DNA of 64,000 nt from positions 62,001-126,000 of the forward strand of contig JAHQRK010000024.1 in NCBI GenBank assembly GCA_019828595.1, written 5' to 3'. Positions 1 to 10,879 of this stretch are shown here, piece by piece (positions within the stretch are counted from its first letter, which is position 1; each line of letters begins with the position of its first letter). The notes below the pieces were generated by a model that was not told the origin of the DNA, ran no database searches, and saw only the letters and a list, made by a program, of their open reading frames with translations. The translations under genes were made by a program, and so were the position numbers. This DNA is from Aphanomyces cochlioides. Taxonomy: Eukaryota; Oomycota; Saprolegniomycetes; Saprolegniales; Verrucalvaceae.

Positions 1-272
1 GACCAAAGACGACCGCGCATGTGTCCTCTTGAAATTCGTGGAAGGTGGAAAAGAACGACGTCGCAGCTTTGATGTGGTGGTCCATGCTTATAAACTCATC
101 AGCCTTTTTAATCTTTGCAATTCGTTGAGTCGGCTTGATGAGAAGGGAAGGGGACGAGAGGAGATCTTCAATGACTTGTTTGATCTGAGTGACATGAGCA
201 TCGGGCGGCTGATCGTCGACATTCCCATGGAGCACTGGGACCAGAACTTGCGCGAGCTTCTACTTGGCTCAT
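1..272 (-). pseudogene. CR2 NTPase pseudogene, 5' end only
   Basis: This is the N-terminal part of a Crinkler-RHS-type protein, running leftwards off the window from an ATG at 272. It is the inverted-arm copy of the CR2 gene starting at 18,738 and shares its 2-bp loss just after the start codon compared with CR1 (10,880), so the conserved reading frame is not continuous with the ATG. The visible part covers only the helical N-terminal region and ends before the Walker A motif. What lies beyond the edge cannot be seen. Identity as a CR relative rests on alignment to CR1 and CR3 in this window. Confidence 0.75.
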
Positions 273-309
273 TTTCGCAAAATGATCCCAGTTTTGTACC
301 AAAACGTCC

Positions 310-348
310 TGATTGGTCAATACTTCAAATCTAATTTTTAGCCAATCA
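310..348 (-). promoter_or_regulatory. Inverted CCAAT-box pair upstream of CR2
   Basis: TGATTGG (310-316) and CCAATCA (342-348) form an inverted pair about 40-75 bp upstream of the CR2 ATG at 272. The same pair lies at the same distance before every CR start in the window (10,795, 18,662, 41,395, 46,013). CCAAT boxes are known eukaryotic promoter elements; a promoter role here is inferred from position and conservation. Confidence 0.45.
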
Positions 349-1150
349 AAAGTGGACGATGCGCAGTAAATTTACTTACCATTTACTCACCTCTTGCGAA
401 TGTTTTGCGAACTGACAATTGATTGGATCATTTTTGAGACATTCAAGCCAGATTTTACAATCGACAACACCCACAATCAGCGTAGAAGTACTGTAACAGC
501 TACTGTTTATATGCATCGATGTGGATGCTCTTCCTCACTGACATTGCTGGCTTTCAAGTTTGCTTAACTCAAGGAAAGGAGAGAAAAAGCATTCAGTTGT
601 CTTTTTTGTCATGCCTGCTTCAGAAACATGAAGTGTGTATTTGCCTGTCGTTCTTCTGTTCTCGCTCAAGTTGATCCGTCTTTTGGCAGTGCGTCTCATG
701 AATTGCTGATTGAACGGCAGGCACCTCGAATCGACGACTACGATTGCTTTGAGTTGTCATAACAAAGGCAAGTGAGTGAGCTGAATGTGACGACTTACCG
801 CTTCAGACAAAAGCGTGTCGAGTCAGTGGTTGATAATGATCTCAATTGAATACAAATGATGCGTTCTTTATGAATTGATTGTGCTGGACATTCCGAACAA
901 TATGGATGACGATGCACGATGCATGTACTGAATCATGTTCCTCATGTTTGACAATCTTGGAAGCACGATCTCTCGAGTAAATCTGTTGTGTGATTTTGCG
1001 TGTCTTATGGCATCCGAATGATATCCAAGAATTTCAGATTCTTCATGAAGACGCACTGCCTACAGTATTGACAATGCTCATGCCCATGCTGCTATAGATA
1101 AGACAAACACACCAATTTACTCAGTGACCAAGTTGCACAATATAGATGGG
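349..1150. other. Gene-free spacer between CR2 and Crypton A'
   Basis: No coding region is recognised. The only noteworthy point is the roughly 35-bp stretch near 969-1,005 that is missing from the mirror copy at about 18,042. The spacer mirrors 17,895-18,661. Confidence 0.5.
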
Positions 1151-3400
1151 TTATTGAGAAGCCTTCTTTAACAAATCGTAGATTGTATGATACGACATCT
1201 CGTCCACTCGGCGCTGAACAACTTGTCTATCATTGCAAGTTTGAAACACTTTGCTGCATAGCTGATTGAAGCACGATTGGAACAACAAGTCACGTGCTTG
1301 CTGGCTCATTTTGACAATGTCAGGCTCATTTAAATTTGTGCAAGACAAAAGTTCTCGCATGACGGTTGATGCTTTGGAAAAGTTAACCTTCTCCGAGTTT
1401 TGCTGGAAATCGCGACGGCGTAGTTTTCTCAAAGGAACGGCATTGTCGACTGAGCGACCAGACCACCACATTGTCCACAAATCATAAGTTTTACTCGTTG
1501 GACATCGAACCTTTGCAGACGCTAGGCCTTGGTTCAGAGGTGTTACCGTCGAAGTTTGTGTTGGGCAAGGAGTTGGGGTGTTGGACTCATTTTGATTTCC
1601 TTGATAACTTTGCTGTGAGCTGAGGTCTGACAGGAGATTTTGCCGCATTTGCTCCATGGCATCATGCAACATATCGTTAGTAATTGGAGCCACTGCAGGT
1701 AACTGATGCCTTTCAGACACACGCTGTGAAATTCTGTCGGGCATATCATTCAGGATAAATGATTGCAGACACTCTAGAGTGTCCTCCAAACATTTTAGCC
1801 GTTGCAAAAGCAATGTATAGGGAGGAATACCAGACGCAGATAAATTCGCTTCCTCGTCGTTTAAGACGCCAAGACGGACTTTCTCCTCAAGAGTCCCCAA
1901 AAAGCCAGATTGCCATACGTTCGAAGAAAAGATCGGATGCTTTGGATGGAGATTCAGACTGAGCCAATTTCGTTGATAAACCAAAGACGCCAAAAGAAAG
2001 GGGGCAACACTGTGAAAGCACTGTGGGTAGAAGGAACGATATCCTGGAAGAATTTTTTCCCAGTCTTGTGGACTGAGTGGCGAACCTTTAAAATGGGGAG
2101 GAAGTACACCAAAGTCAGAACTATTCATATTTAAGCCTATAAACATGTTTGAGTCGTGTGCAAATCGCTCTCTCTACCTGCAGCAGCCCGTCCAACGAAT
2201 TGATCACCACCAGAACCCTCAAAAATGTACCGACCTTGAACATTTCCTAAACTCCATCCAGCTCTCAGCCAAACTGACACTGATTGTGGCCCTCCAGGAG
2301 AGCCTGACACGGACGACGCTACCCCTTTCCGAAATGAATGAGTCCCAACCTCTGTTGCAGTTGGACCCATGGATGCAATGTCATCTCCATAAGCAGCAGA
2401 AATTTTAGCAAGCCATTTTGAGAAACGCTCTTGAGAATTTGAACCAAGAAGGAGTGTTGTCGAGCCACTCGTGGGCATTCCCCTCGTGAACACGAGTAAA
2501 GAAAGACTACAAAAGCATAGTGTAAAGACACACTTGTTAACCATCATGAAACCTTTAAATATAGGGCAAATCCAAGGACAGGAAGGATTGGCATAAACAT
2601 GCTTTGGAGAACAACTAGTCCCTTCTTGATCATTTTTCGTCCTCCCAAACTGCACCAAAAGTGCGTCGCCTATAAAATCATAGAGAGTATAACGATGCGC
2701 AAATATCACCTTCCCATGACATGTTGTCTAAACGAATAGATGCGACGGAAGCAGCACGAGCGATTAAATTCCAGCACATAACTAAAGAAACATGGGCAGT
2801 CGTGCTGAGGGCGAAATCACTCTCTGCCGTCAACGCTTTTTCAGACAAAAACAAGAAACCTGTGCAGCGTAAACTATCCTAAGAAGCTGAATGACTGACC
2901 TGCTGGTGACATTGGAGACTTTCCTTCACCAATTGGCATTTGACCCCCTTCTTTGAGAAGCGCAATCTTACGTTTGTATCCACTGGAAAAGTCTGGTTAA
3001 AGCTTAGATCCATTTGATAACACTAGAACGAGTTACCTTTGAGTAAGATGTTTAAGTCGGACGAAAGAATCTTATCCGCCTCTTTGTACAGATATTTGAT
3101 CGCACTCTTACAGGCGTTGATTGTTGAATACGTATTGTACTTCCTTGGAACGATCTCATTGCCATCTTTATCGCGCTTCACTGACGCGTAGTCGAGATAG
3201 GCCTCACAAACCTCCAGGGTCAAAGGCAACTGGATCTCCGAGTTCACAACAAACTGGGGAAACGAGGCCAAGAGGAATCTCTTCATCCTCTGAATATAGA
3301 AATTGTATTGCGCACGTGTGTCGTCGACGAGGCGCAGCGTGACGACACTGCGCGTCGGGTCTAACGCATTCAACTCGCGATTTCGTCCAGTTCTTGGCAT
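1151..3400 (-). CDS. Crypton-type tyrosine recombinase A' (5 exons)
   Basis: This is the inverted-arm copy of the Crypton gene at 15,645-17,894. Exons on the minus strand are 3400-3037, 2992-2900, 2859-2710, 2669-2178 and 2136-1151. The introns are 44, 40, 40 and 41 nt, all GT-AG and all phase 1, giving about 694 residues. Exon 1 is a helical core-binding domain. Exon 3 supplies the catalytic Arg (NLIAR). Exon 4 supplies the Lys (GRTKND), the HxxR motif (HSFRKG), the Trp (RAGWS) and the nucleophilic Tyr (GRYIFEG). Exon 5 contains a GCR1_C-like segment around DLWTMWWSGRS, a domain known from fungal Cryptons. A few residues differ from copy A (for example EKVNF here, EKFNF there). The role would be cut-and-paste or circle integration of its own element. 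Splicing is inferred from frame and homology. Confidence 0.8.
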
Positions 3401-3985
3401 TCGGAAGTGCCAACTGTGTCCAGAATCGTTATACTAGGAAGTTCAACAAATTTGTAACCTAACTAGGATATCCGGATAAAAGCATTCGTATTCATTCGTA
3501 AAAGCGGTGTATCTACAAGATACATCGTACCAATACAAAATGGAAGTCAATTGCGTGACATCAAGACTGATACGTTACTTTTACGAATACTCTCCATTCG
3601 CTGTCCGATGTACCATTCGGAAGTCATTCGCTTTGCATTCGTCAACGGGTACTATTTTCCAACACAATGTTCTGCACAGCATAATAGTAGTAGAACAGAA
3701 TGGCATTGAGAAATCGAGGTGTCGCCTGTCCGTCAACGTCGGCTGCTCGTTGTGGTTGCAACCTTGAAGGCATGATAGGCATCGCGGATGATCGATGGGA
3801 GTTGACTCCTTCCATCTCTCTCAGGCTCGACGCGCGGGGAGAGTTGAGCAAAGAGAAGCGTACACAGCAACCAGTGGAACACCGGTGGGAAAATTGAGAT
3901 CGGCGGTCAAAATGCTGTCGTTTCCGTGATATCCTCTCTTGGGCCGCCATGGAAACTCCACAGACTTTCGATGGAAAACTGAATT
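3401..3985. other. Crypton upstream region plus repeat R1
   Basis: No gene is recognised. 3,401-3,700 is AT-rich and holds the Crypton upstream region. 3,706-3,933 is repeat R1, also found at 10,520-10,747, 15,112-15,339 and 45,708-45,935, always on the 5' side of a GH7 gene or GH7 pseudogene. Short ORFs here exist in all copies but resemble no known protein. Confidence 0.6.
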
Positions 3986-4655
3986 ATGTTCAAGCTGCTC
4001 AACCAGGAGTTAACATTTGACGTGGATGTGTCCCAACTGCCTTGCGGGTTGATCAGCGCTCTCTACTTTTCGCAAATGGACCAAGATGGTGGAATGTCAC
4101 GCTTTCCAACAAATCTCGCTGGTGCTGCTTATGGGACTGGTTACAATAATGCGTCAACTCGCGCACTGACAACATGTGTGGCCAAATCAAGACAGTGTTT
4201 AATAATCCCGACGACCACACCAAGAAGGGAGGCTTGAAGGCCATGGGGGAACTTTGAAGAAGGGAGTGGTGTTGGCGATATGGCTCGATTCGTCCTTCCC
4301 AGTCGAAAAATGCTGTGGTTCTTGTCCGATGAAGGGTGGAGTTCCTGCTGACTTGCAACAACTAGTGCCAAACGCGACAGTCACTTTCAGCAAACAGTCG
4401 CGCGGGGATTTAGGCACGACAACCACTAACTCACTACGGTCTCCAACTCCGAGCTTTCCTCAGCCGTCGTCAACCCCTTCAACCTCCCATTCTCCTCCAT
4501 CACCAAAGCCGTCCACACCTGATTCCTTCGGCCTTCAAATTTACGCCCAAAGCAGTGGCCCCCAACTACAACGCCCGTCTGATGACTTTGACCAGTGTGT
4601 TGCCCTCGCTCACCGCCCATCGCGCGCGCCACCTAGTCCTTCGCCGCTTCTTTGA
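3986..4655 (+). pseudogene. GH7 cellobiohydrolase pseudogene (core deleted)
   Basis: This is a remnant of a family-7 glycoside hydrolase close to CBH1 at 8,446-10,050. The first part matches CBH1 residues ~135-187 ([15 protein letters not shown] through GTGY). It then jumps directly to the region around CBH1 residue 350 ([11 protein letters not shown]), deleting about 165 residues that include the catalytic ExDxxE motif. Further breaks follow: a frame change after the GLKAMGE motif, loss of about 13 residues before WLDSSFP, and a shortened CBM1 lacking its central cysteines. A Ser/Pro/Thr linker is still visible. It cannot encode an active cellulase. The same decayed copy occurs at 14,390-15,059 and 44,986-45,655, so the damage predates the duplications. 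Confidence 0.88.
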
Positions 4656-4670
4656 GTAAATCTTAGTTGT

Positions 4671-5273
4671 GGCAGTAGCGATCGCACTCATGAAGGCGAT
4701 TAGATATTGATAACATTACATCTTTGACAACGCTTAACTTGATACATGTATGCCACTAACCCCCAAACCCCTCAAGCGTAACCACTGCACCCCCGAACGT
4801 CCAGCCTGACCGAAAACAGAAAACAGACCTGCATCCAGGTGTTGTCCAACAACTACTGGAGGTCGACAAGGAGTTTATCGAGCTCGTCATCGGCAATAGC
4901 TGGTCCTACTGCCACTGGACTGCTAGCAGGACCTCCTGAACATCGACTACAATAAAAATACTCTAGAACCAGTTGAAAAAGACTTCCTATCAACTTGAAA
5001 GTGAACAGCTAATACGTAACTAGCTGATACACGACGACGACTGCTCCAACTGGTGACAAGAGATTTGGTAACCCACTAAAGCAACTTAAACCTCAAGGGA
5101 ATGACTGGATAACACACTCTCGAGGGGGGTCTGACTGCGCGATGCAATTGCTGTCGGACTTGTCCACGGGGATGCCACGATCCGACGGGCAACTCCAGCT
5201 CTCAAGAAGGATATAGTCTAGACTGCTCACTGACAACTAGAGGCTAACTACGAGAAGCGACGGTCTGATGTTA
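4671..5273. other. Unique spacer, nothing recognised
   Basis: This single-copy stretch lies between the inverted-repeat arm and the truncated CR copy. No ORF of note, RNA gene or transposon end is visible. C-rich runs occur near 4,760-4,795. Confidence 0.5.
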
Positions 5274-6814
5274 CGTCGCTTGAAACTTTCTTGACTGCCA
5301 ACGGGGGACAAGCTGTTATTGACACATTGCGGGCATTTCGTGGGGATCCCAATGATTTTTCCAACTTTGACACATCACTCCATGCGTTTTGCAAGGAGGA
5401 AGAATTGCGAGTTTGGATGATTGTCGACGAAGCCACATCGGACGAGTTGCAGAATTTTCCGATTACGTGGCCCAAGGAGCAACATCTGACGGCCTTCCAT
5501 TTTGTCCTCACGGGCAGCGTCGGCATTGCGAAGTTTGTGACGGAGAGGCATTTGGAGAGTCAAGTGTGGGACCTGCCTCTCTTTGATCTTCAGGAGACGG
5601 CCAGCCTGGCCCTGCGGCTCCTAGATGCCCTCAACCTCCCAACTGAAGTCATCGAAGGAGCTTTCGGACTCAATTTGGATGACGACGAGCAAAAGGAAAA
5701 AAAAATTGGCGAATTTCTCGATGGTTTGTTTGGCGGGGTCCCTGGCTACATCGCCGAACTCTTTCTGGCCATCACTAAAAATGGGTCGTTGACTTCCTAT
5801 ATGGCGTCCTTGAATATTCGTGTGCGTGGTATTGTCAAGAAAGCGCTCGGTGTTAACATTGCTGAGAATGCCGAGTTGTGGCTGAATACGATAAAACAGG
5901 TGACCGATCCATGGTCCTTCGCGCGTGATGCTGGTCTGTGTGGCTCGACACCTCCCCGCGGCGCCATTTTCCGTTATATGCTTGAAGCGCTCTCCTTATT
6001 TGCCCCTCAAGTTAAAATACTCGAAATCGTGAAAAACTTTCGAGCGCTCTTTGATGGAGACCCTGGGCTGGATGGCATCTTGATGGAGCTAGAAGTCATC
6101 CTCAAACTCCAGCACGAAGAACCAATCCAAGCCGCATTAATCAAATTGAATGGAGGGGAATGGGTGCCCGAGGCTAAAGTGACGGACTTCCCGCCATCTG
6201 GCACTCAGCTTACTATATGGAATTGGAATGGCGACCGGGTGGCACAGAGATGCAACGATACTAGCCCAGTGGCACAGAGACGCAACGATTCTAGTTCCAA
6301 GTGGCATTGTGTGCTGCTTCCTGTTGGATTTTGCGTTCTGGACGTGCTTTTAGTCGATTGCGATTCCGACGCTGGTGAGATGCGATTTTACCTGGTTCAA
6401 ATCACACGGTCCGAGCGTCCCTTCCATTCACACGAGACAAACGAGACGTGTCCGACACGATCCAAGACTATGATCGATGCACTCCTTGCCAAAACGAAGG
6501 AAGCGATTTGTCCGACCAACACTGTTCCTACTGAAGAAAAATTATTCTACGTCATGGTGGCCCCAAATTGCAAAACCACTCAATACAGTCCACCCGCCCG
6601 TCATCAACAAGCTTTCTATTTTTCGCCACGTCCACAAACAGAGCCGGCGAAGAAACGAATACCGCGAGAAGCCAAGAAAACTAGCGAAACAGAAGAAGTT
6701 GAGATGGCACAAGCGGTGGAGCAGAAGCCGCGAGCGACCAAGAAAGCGAGTGAAACGTCTAGCGACGACTTGTCCAAGTCGAAGAAGCGCAAAACGAACA
6801 AGAGTCGAAAGTGA
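5274..6814 (+). pseudogene. CR1 3' fragment (5' truncated)
   Basis: This matches CR1 11,310-12,850 essentially base for base, but homology begins abruptly at 5,274. The N-terminal region, Walker A motif and promoter are therefore missing. The remaining frame encodes about 507 codons covering the Walker B strand (WMIVDEA), the rest of the NTPase, the predicted restriction-endonuclease-like region and the Lys-rich tail, and ends in TGA. No start codon context or promoter pair precedes it. It is a truncated duplicate; transcription from a fortuitous promoter cannot be excluded. Confidence 0.85.
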
Positions 6815-7887
6815 AAGGATTTGAATCTATCGGATAGAGTTTCAGCTAATATCCCACAACAAAATTGAGGAACTTTCAGTCTTTTTGTAGGATCAGGCCA
6901 ATGCTTGGACATGCCACAAGCAGCATCTCTTTGCTCCTCCTCAGCAGACGGCTCTGCAGGAAGATGGTCATAACGTAATGCGTGTGTAAGTTCCACGTCA
7001 GACCGTTTGAAAGTCCACTAATTACAGCGCACTTGTTAAATGTGTAGTTGAGGAGCGCAGCTAACAGGTGGAGAAGAAACCTCCTCGCACAGGCTATGTT
7101 CTCTCTGATTGCTGCCAAAACAACGGTAAATGGAAACTCGACCGTCTGCTCATCACGTGAGCCAAGAACTGCGCCTTGGAAGGGTACAACTACACCGCGG
7201 CTGCGGCAAGCTCCATGTCCAGCTCAACAACCCCTTGTACATCTTGGAAGACGACAACACGTACAAGTACTACAAGCTCCTCAACCAAGAGTTCACCTTT
7301 GACGTCGATGTCTCCAACGTTCCTTGCGGTGGCAACGCAGCTCTCTACTTTGTCCCCATGGCCAAGGATGGTGGCAAGGGCGGCAACAACAAGGCCGGTG
7401 CCGCCTACGGTAGGGGCTATTGCGATGCCCAATGTCCCGGCGATATCAACTTTATCAACGGTGAAGGCAACTTGGCCAAGAAGGGCCAATGCTGCGCTGA
7501 AATGGATATCTGGGAAGCCAACGAATTTGCCAACGCCGTCACACCTCACCCTTGTGTCATTGATGGCGTCTATACTCTCCAACCCGCAAGAATGTAACTC
7601 GTGCGACAAGATCGGCTGCAGCGTCAACCCTTGGTGGATTGGCAACCACACTTTCTATGGCCCCGGCTCCTCTTTCGCAATTGACACCAGCAGACCGTTC
7701 ACTGTTGTGACCCAATTCATCACGGACGACAACACGGCCAACGGTGACTTGGTGCAAGTCAACCGCTTCTTCGTCCAAGACGGCAAGAACGTCCCAAGTC
7801 CGCAGCAATCTCGGCCAGCTACTGCAACCAAACGGCCACCACTGCCGCCAACGGTGGGCTCAAGGCTATGGGTCGTGCCCTCAAGAC
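5274..7887 (+). repeat. Direct repeat unit (CR 3' end + GH7-2), copy 1
   Basis: The 2,614-bp unit is repeated at 11,310-13,923 (offset 6,036) and 41,906-44,519. Homology starts inside the CR coding sequence and stops inside the GH7-2 pseudogene, so both ends are breakpoints within genes. Copies 1 and 2 differ by very few bases. Confidence 0.93.
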
Positions 7888-8059
7888 CGGCATGGCACTC
7901 GCCATCAGTGTGTGGACTGGTGACATGTCGTGGCTCGACTCTGGCGACAGAGGTCCTTGCCCTGCCTCCCCTCCAACTGTCACGTCGGCTTCGTACAGCA
8001 TGACCAACATCCGTGTCGGTGACTTTGGCATGACCACCAACGTCAGAAAAAGCTGCTAA
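7099..8059 (+). pseudogene. GH7-2 cellulase pseudogene, no CBM1
   Basis: This is a second GH7 paralogue, distinct from CBH1. Recognisable blocks in order are [28 protein letters not shown], the catalytic block [11 protein letters not shown] (E-x-D-x-x-E present), FYGPGSSFAID, TVVTQFITDD, GLKAMGRALKT and a terminal NIRVGDFGMTTN ending KSC-stop. The blocks lie in at least three different frames, with breaks near 7,215, 7,595 and 7,795, and no intron signals bridge them. This copy lacks the linker and CBM1 carried by its sister copies at 13,135 and 43,731. It retains a middle segment (ALAISVWTGDMSWLD) that they have lost. Confidence 0.85.
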
Positions 8060-8445
8060 AGGTATTTCGTGGGTGTTTTTCATAAAGCTTTAACAAGGAT
8101 CAACTACAGTATATCCACTATCCATTAGCTATCGCGCTAATAAGAATGTTTCACACCTCTAGGGACAAAGTGAAAAATACACACGGGAAAAATCCAAAAT
8201 ACACACGCCAAACGATCCATTTGCATAAAGCGGCAACCAAACGATCCAAAGTCCAAATGCTCATCACTGATCACTTCATTCATCATCCAACCCCCAAACT
8301 CCCCCTTAACCCCTTTCAAAAATACACAAACTCTATTTGGGGGTGAAGGGTTAAGGGGTGTAGGGGTTGGCTAAATGCAAAGTTTATTGGAACTTAGAGC
8401 AATGCAACAACTGAGATCTGCTCAAAGATGCGAAGGAGTTGGTCG
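8060..8445. other. Convergent 3' flank with C/G-tract inverted repeat
   Basis: No gene lies between the GH7-2 pseudogene and the 3' end of CBH1. A C-rich run (8,287-8,317) and a G-rich run (8,336-8,370) form an imperfect inverted repeat around AT-rich sequence, between convergent transcription units. A terminator-like role is possible but unproven. Confidence 0.4.
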
Positions 8446-10050
8446 TCACGAGCGAGGTTGACGGGGAGCAAGGGCAAGACACTGGTCAAAGTCGTCGGAC
8501 ATGTGAATGCAGGCCAATCCATCCTGGCATTCAGTCGGACCATTGTAATTGAGGCCTCCGCATTGAGAGTATATTTGAACGCCGGGGGTAGATGGCTTTG
8601 GTGGTGGAGACGAAGGAGAGGTTGAAGGAGTTGACGGTGGCTGAGGAGGACTTGGAGTTGGCGAACGTAGCGAGTTGGCGGTTGTCGTGCCTAGATCCCC
8701 CACGCGAATGTTGCTGAAAGTGACTGTCGCGTTTGGCACAAGTGTTTGCAATTCAGCGGGCACACCACCATCCTTGGGACAAGAACCACGGCTGACACCA
8801 GGTAAGGAAGAGTTTTTTTCGACAGGGAACGATGAATCGAGCCACAAACCATGGGCGGCATGGTCTGCCCACAAACTCATCGCCAAAACCACTCCCTTCT
8901 TCAAAGTTTCCCCCATGGCCTTCAAGCCTCCCTTCTTGGCGTGCTCGTCGGGATTATCAAACACTGTCTTGATTTGGCCACACATGCTGTCAGTCAGCGA
9001 GCTGACACGGTCGATTCCCTTCCAGTCAGTGGCAATGTTTTCGATCACTTTGCCATTTTGGACATAGATACGCTTGATATCGACCAAGTTGCCATCTGCA
9101 GTGGCATCGTCGGTGATGAATTGAGTCACGACCGTGATGGGTTTGGTCGAATCCACGGCAAATTTGGACCCAGGACCATAAAAGTTGTGGTTGTTCAAGC
9201 GCCAAGGGTTGAAGTCACAGCCGTCCTTGTCACAGAAACCGTCGTAGCGATTGTCGGTGGCATCGTCACCGCATTCAGACGCGCTCGTACAACGCGTTGG
9301 TTCCGTCACAGTACAAGGATGTGACGTGTACGCTTGGCTGATAGTATTCGACTCCCAGATATCCATTTCAGCGCAGCATGAGCCGTATTGACCAGAACCA
9401 CCGTTGGGATCTGTTTTACTGGGCGTCCAGTTGTTCACATTGGCTTCTCCGTTGATAAACTTGACGTCGTAAGGGCATTGGGCGTCGCAGTAACCAGTCC
9501 CATAGGCAGCACCAGCGAGATTTGTTGGAAAGCGTGACATTCCACCATCTTGGTCCATTTGCGAAAAGTAGAGAGCGCTGATCAACCCGCAAGGCAGTTG
9601 GGACACATCCACGTCAAATGTTAACTCCTGGTTGAGCAGCTTGAACATCTTGTAGTTGTCATCGTCTTGGAGGAGGTAGATGCGCGTGCCGACGTTGTTT
9701 CTCTGGGTGCCTGGAGTGACAAACTTGAGGCTCACATGGCTACCAGACGTCTTGATGCCGTAAGTTCCAGTGTAGTCAGCACCTTCCATGGCGCAGTTTT
9801 TAGCACATGTGAGCGGATCAGGGCACAAAGCAGGGTTCCACAGGTTTCCCGAGTAGCAATTCACGGTGCCTCCGACATTGTGGAGCCAGCGCCAGTTGGA
9901 ATCGAGCACAATCTTGGTATTTTGAGTCGTACAGCCAGCGGCAGTACACGTTTGGGACGGCAGTGGTGGGTGGACTTCCGGAGTAAGACTACCAGCATAC
10001 TGAGCGTGACAGCCAACTCCACAGAGAAGCAAGAGAGTAGAGCGCAGCAT
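8446..10050 (-). CDS. Cellobiohydrolase, GH7 with C-terminal CBM1
   Basis: This is a secreted exocellulase expected to release cellobiose from cellulose chain ends. The 534-residue ORF is uninterrupted and intronless, a normal length for GH7-CBM1 enzymes. Residues 1-16 form a signal peptide ending CHA. The GH7 catalytic core spans about 17-455. The motif [11 protein letters not shown] places catalytic Glu228, Asp230 and Glu233, and many paired cysteines are present. A Ser/Pro/Thr linker (about 460-490) leads to a CBM1 (about 491-528, QCGGLNYNGPTEC). The stop is TGA. It is divergent from CR1 across an 830-bp intergenic region. This is the only GH7 in the window that looks functional; three GH7-3 remnants are decayed copies of it or a close relative. 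Confidence 0.95.
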   Translation of the reverse strand: MLRSTLLLLCGVGCHAQYAGSLTPEVHPPLPSQTCTAAGCTTQNTKIVLDSNWRWLHNVGGTVNCYSGNLWNPALCPDPLTCAKNCAMEGADYTGTYGIKTSGSHVSLKFVTPGTQRNNVGTRIYLLQDDDNYKMFKLLNQELTFDVDVSQLPCGLISALYFSQMDQDGGMSRFPTNLAGAAYGTGYCDAQCPYDVKFINGEANVNNWTPSKTDPNGGSGQYGSCCAEMDIWESNTISQAYTSHPCTVTEPTRCTSASECGDDATDNRYDGFCDKDGCDFNPWRLNNHNFYGPGSKFAVDSTKPITVVTQFITDDATADGNLVDIKRIYVQNGKVIENIATDWKGIDRVSSLTDSMCGQIKTVFDNPDEHAKKGGLKAMGETLKKGVVLAMSLWADHAAHGLWLDSSFPVEKNSSLPGVSRGSCPKDGGVPAELQTLVPNATVTFSNIRVGDLGTTTANSLRSPTPSPPQPPSTPSTSPSSPPPKPSTPGVQIYSQCGGLNYNGPTECQDGLACIHMSDDFDQCLALAPRQPRS

Positions 10051-10519
10051 GGCTTGACTGAAACAAGCGAAATGGAGTTATGGCAGACAACTACATTATC
10101 TGTATGCTGAAGCGGCCGTGAAGCATTAAGTCCATGGAGGAGGACCTCAACGGCTCAAGTTGACATGTTGACTTCAATCGAAAGATGCAGAGCTGAAACC
10201 ACGGCCCATGACAAACTTCACGCCGCGCCTTCAATGAGAAGCGTCAGGGAAATCCGTGCTTCGATGCCTTAATAAGCCAAAGCGTGCTTGGAATCGCCGT
10301 CAAGATGACTTATAAGTGGAATGGGCGACTTCATCTCCTCCGAAAGCATGGCCATCTTCCATCGAGCTCTTGAGCAAAAGTCTCGGTACGGCTTGAGCTT
10401 CCCGCCCAGCCGCAATGCATCAAGCGCGGCGATTTATTCCTTCTACCGGGTAGTGCTTCATCAACTGAGCCCCTGACTTCCTTCAGTATGGACGAGACAA
10501 GAGATCGATCATTACGCGG

Positions 10520-10747
10520 GATATCACGGAAACGACAGCATTTTGACCGCCGATCTCAATTTTCCCACCGGTGTTCCACTGGTTGCTGTGTACGCTTCTC
10601 TTTGCTCAACTCTCCCCGCGCGTCGAGCCTGAGAGAGATGGAAGGAGTCAACTGCCATCGATCATCCGCGATGCCTATCATGCCTTCAAGGTTGCAACCA
10701 CAACGAGCAGCCGACGTTGACGGACAGGCGACGCTTCGATTTCTCAA
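10520..10747. repeat. Repeat R1, CBH1 upstream copy
   Basis: The 228-bp unit is shared with 3,706-3,933, 15,112-15,339 and 45,708-45,935. In each case it lies 5' of a GH7 gene or remnant in the same relative orientation, so it looks like conserved GH7 upstream sequence carried along in duplication. Confidence 0.85.
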
Positions 10748-10794
10748 CGTTGCCATACTGCAGTGCTGTTCAGAACATCGAAATTTCCTACTTT

Positions 10795-10833
10795 TGATTG
10801 GCTAAAACTTATATTCGAAGTCTTGACCAATCA
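10795..10833 (+). promoter_or_regulatory. Inverted CCAAT-box pair upstream of CR1
   Basis: TGATTGG (10,795-10,801) and CCAATCA (10,827-10,833) lie about 47-85 bp before the CR1 ATG. The arrangement is the same at all CR genes in the window. Confidence 0.45.
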
Positions 10834-10879
10834 TGACGTTTGGTTGCAAAAATGGACACTCCAGTTGCCAGTTGCGAAA

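Larger units (their letters stand above)
1..4670. repeat. Left arm of large inverted repeat
   Basis: This arm is the near-identical reverse complement of 14,375-19,044. Positions x and 19,045-x pair from about 1,000 to 4,670. From 1 to about 990 the pairing is x with 19,010-x, because this arm has about 35 extra bases near 969-1,005. Homology stops sharply after 4,670. The arm is cut by the window edge and probably continues leftwards. It carries the start of a CR2 pseudogene, a Crypton gene and a GH7 pseudogene. Only scattered substitutions separate the arms. Confidence 0.93.
10051..10879. promoter_or_regulatory. Bidirectional intergenic region CBH1 / CR1
   Basis: This 829-bp region separates the divergent starts of CBH1 (10,050, minus) and CR1 (10,880, plus). 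It holds repeat R1 (10,520-10,747) and the CCAAT pair (10,795-10,833). Divergent arrangement suggests promoters for both genes lie here. No other motif is claimed. Confidence 0.5.

Noticed and set aside
3642..3950. ~100-codon ORF covering repeat R1
   Set aside because: It is present in all four R1 copies but changes length and ends at copy boundaries, resembles no protein, and R1 sits consistently in GH7 upstream sequence.
7176..8003. 275-276-codon Thr/Ser-rich plus-strand ORFs over the GH7-2 copies
   Set aside because: They combine out-of-frame translation with short true GH7 stretches; the GH7 blocks themselves show the real, broken gene.
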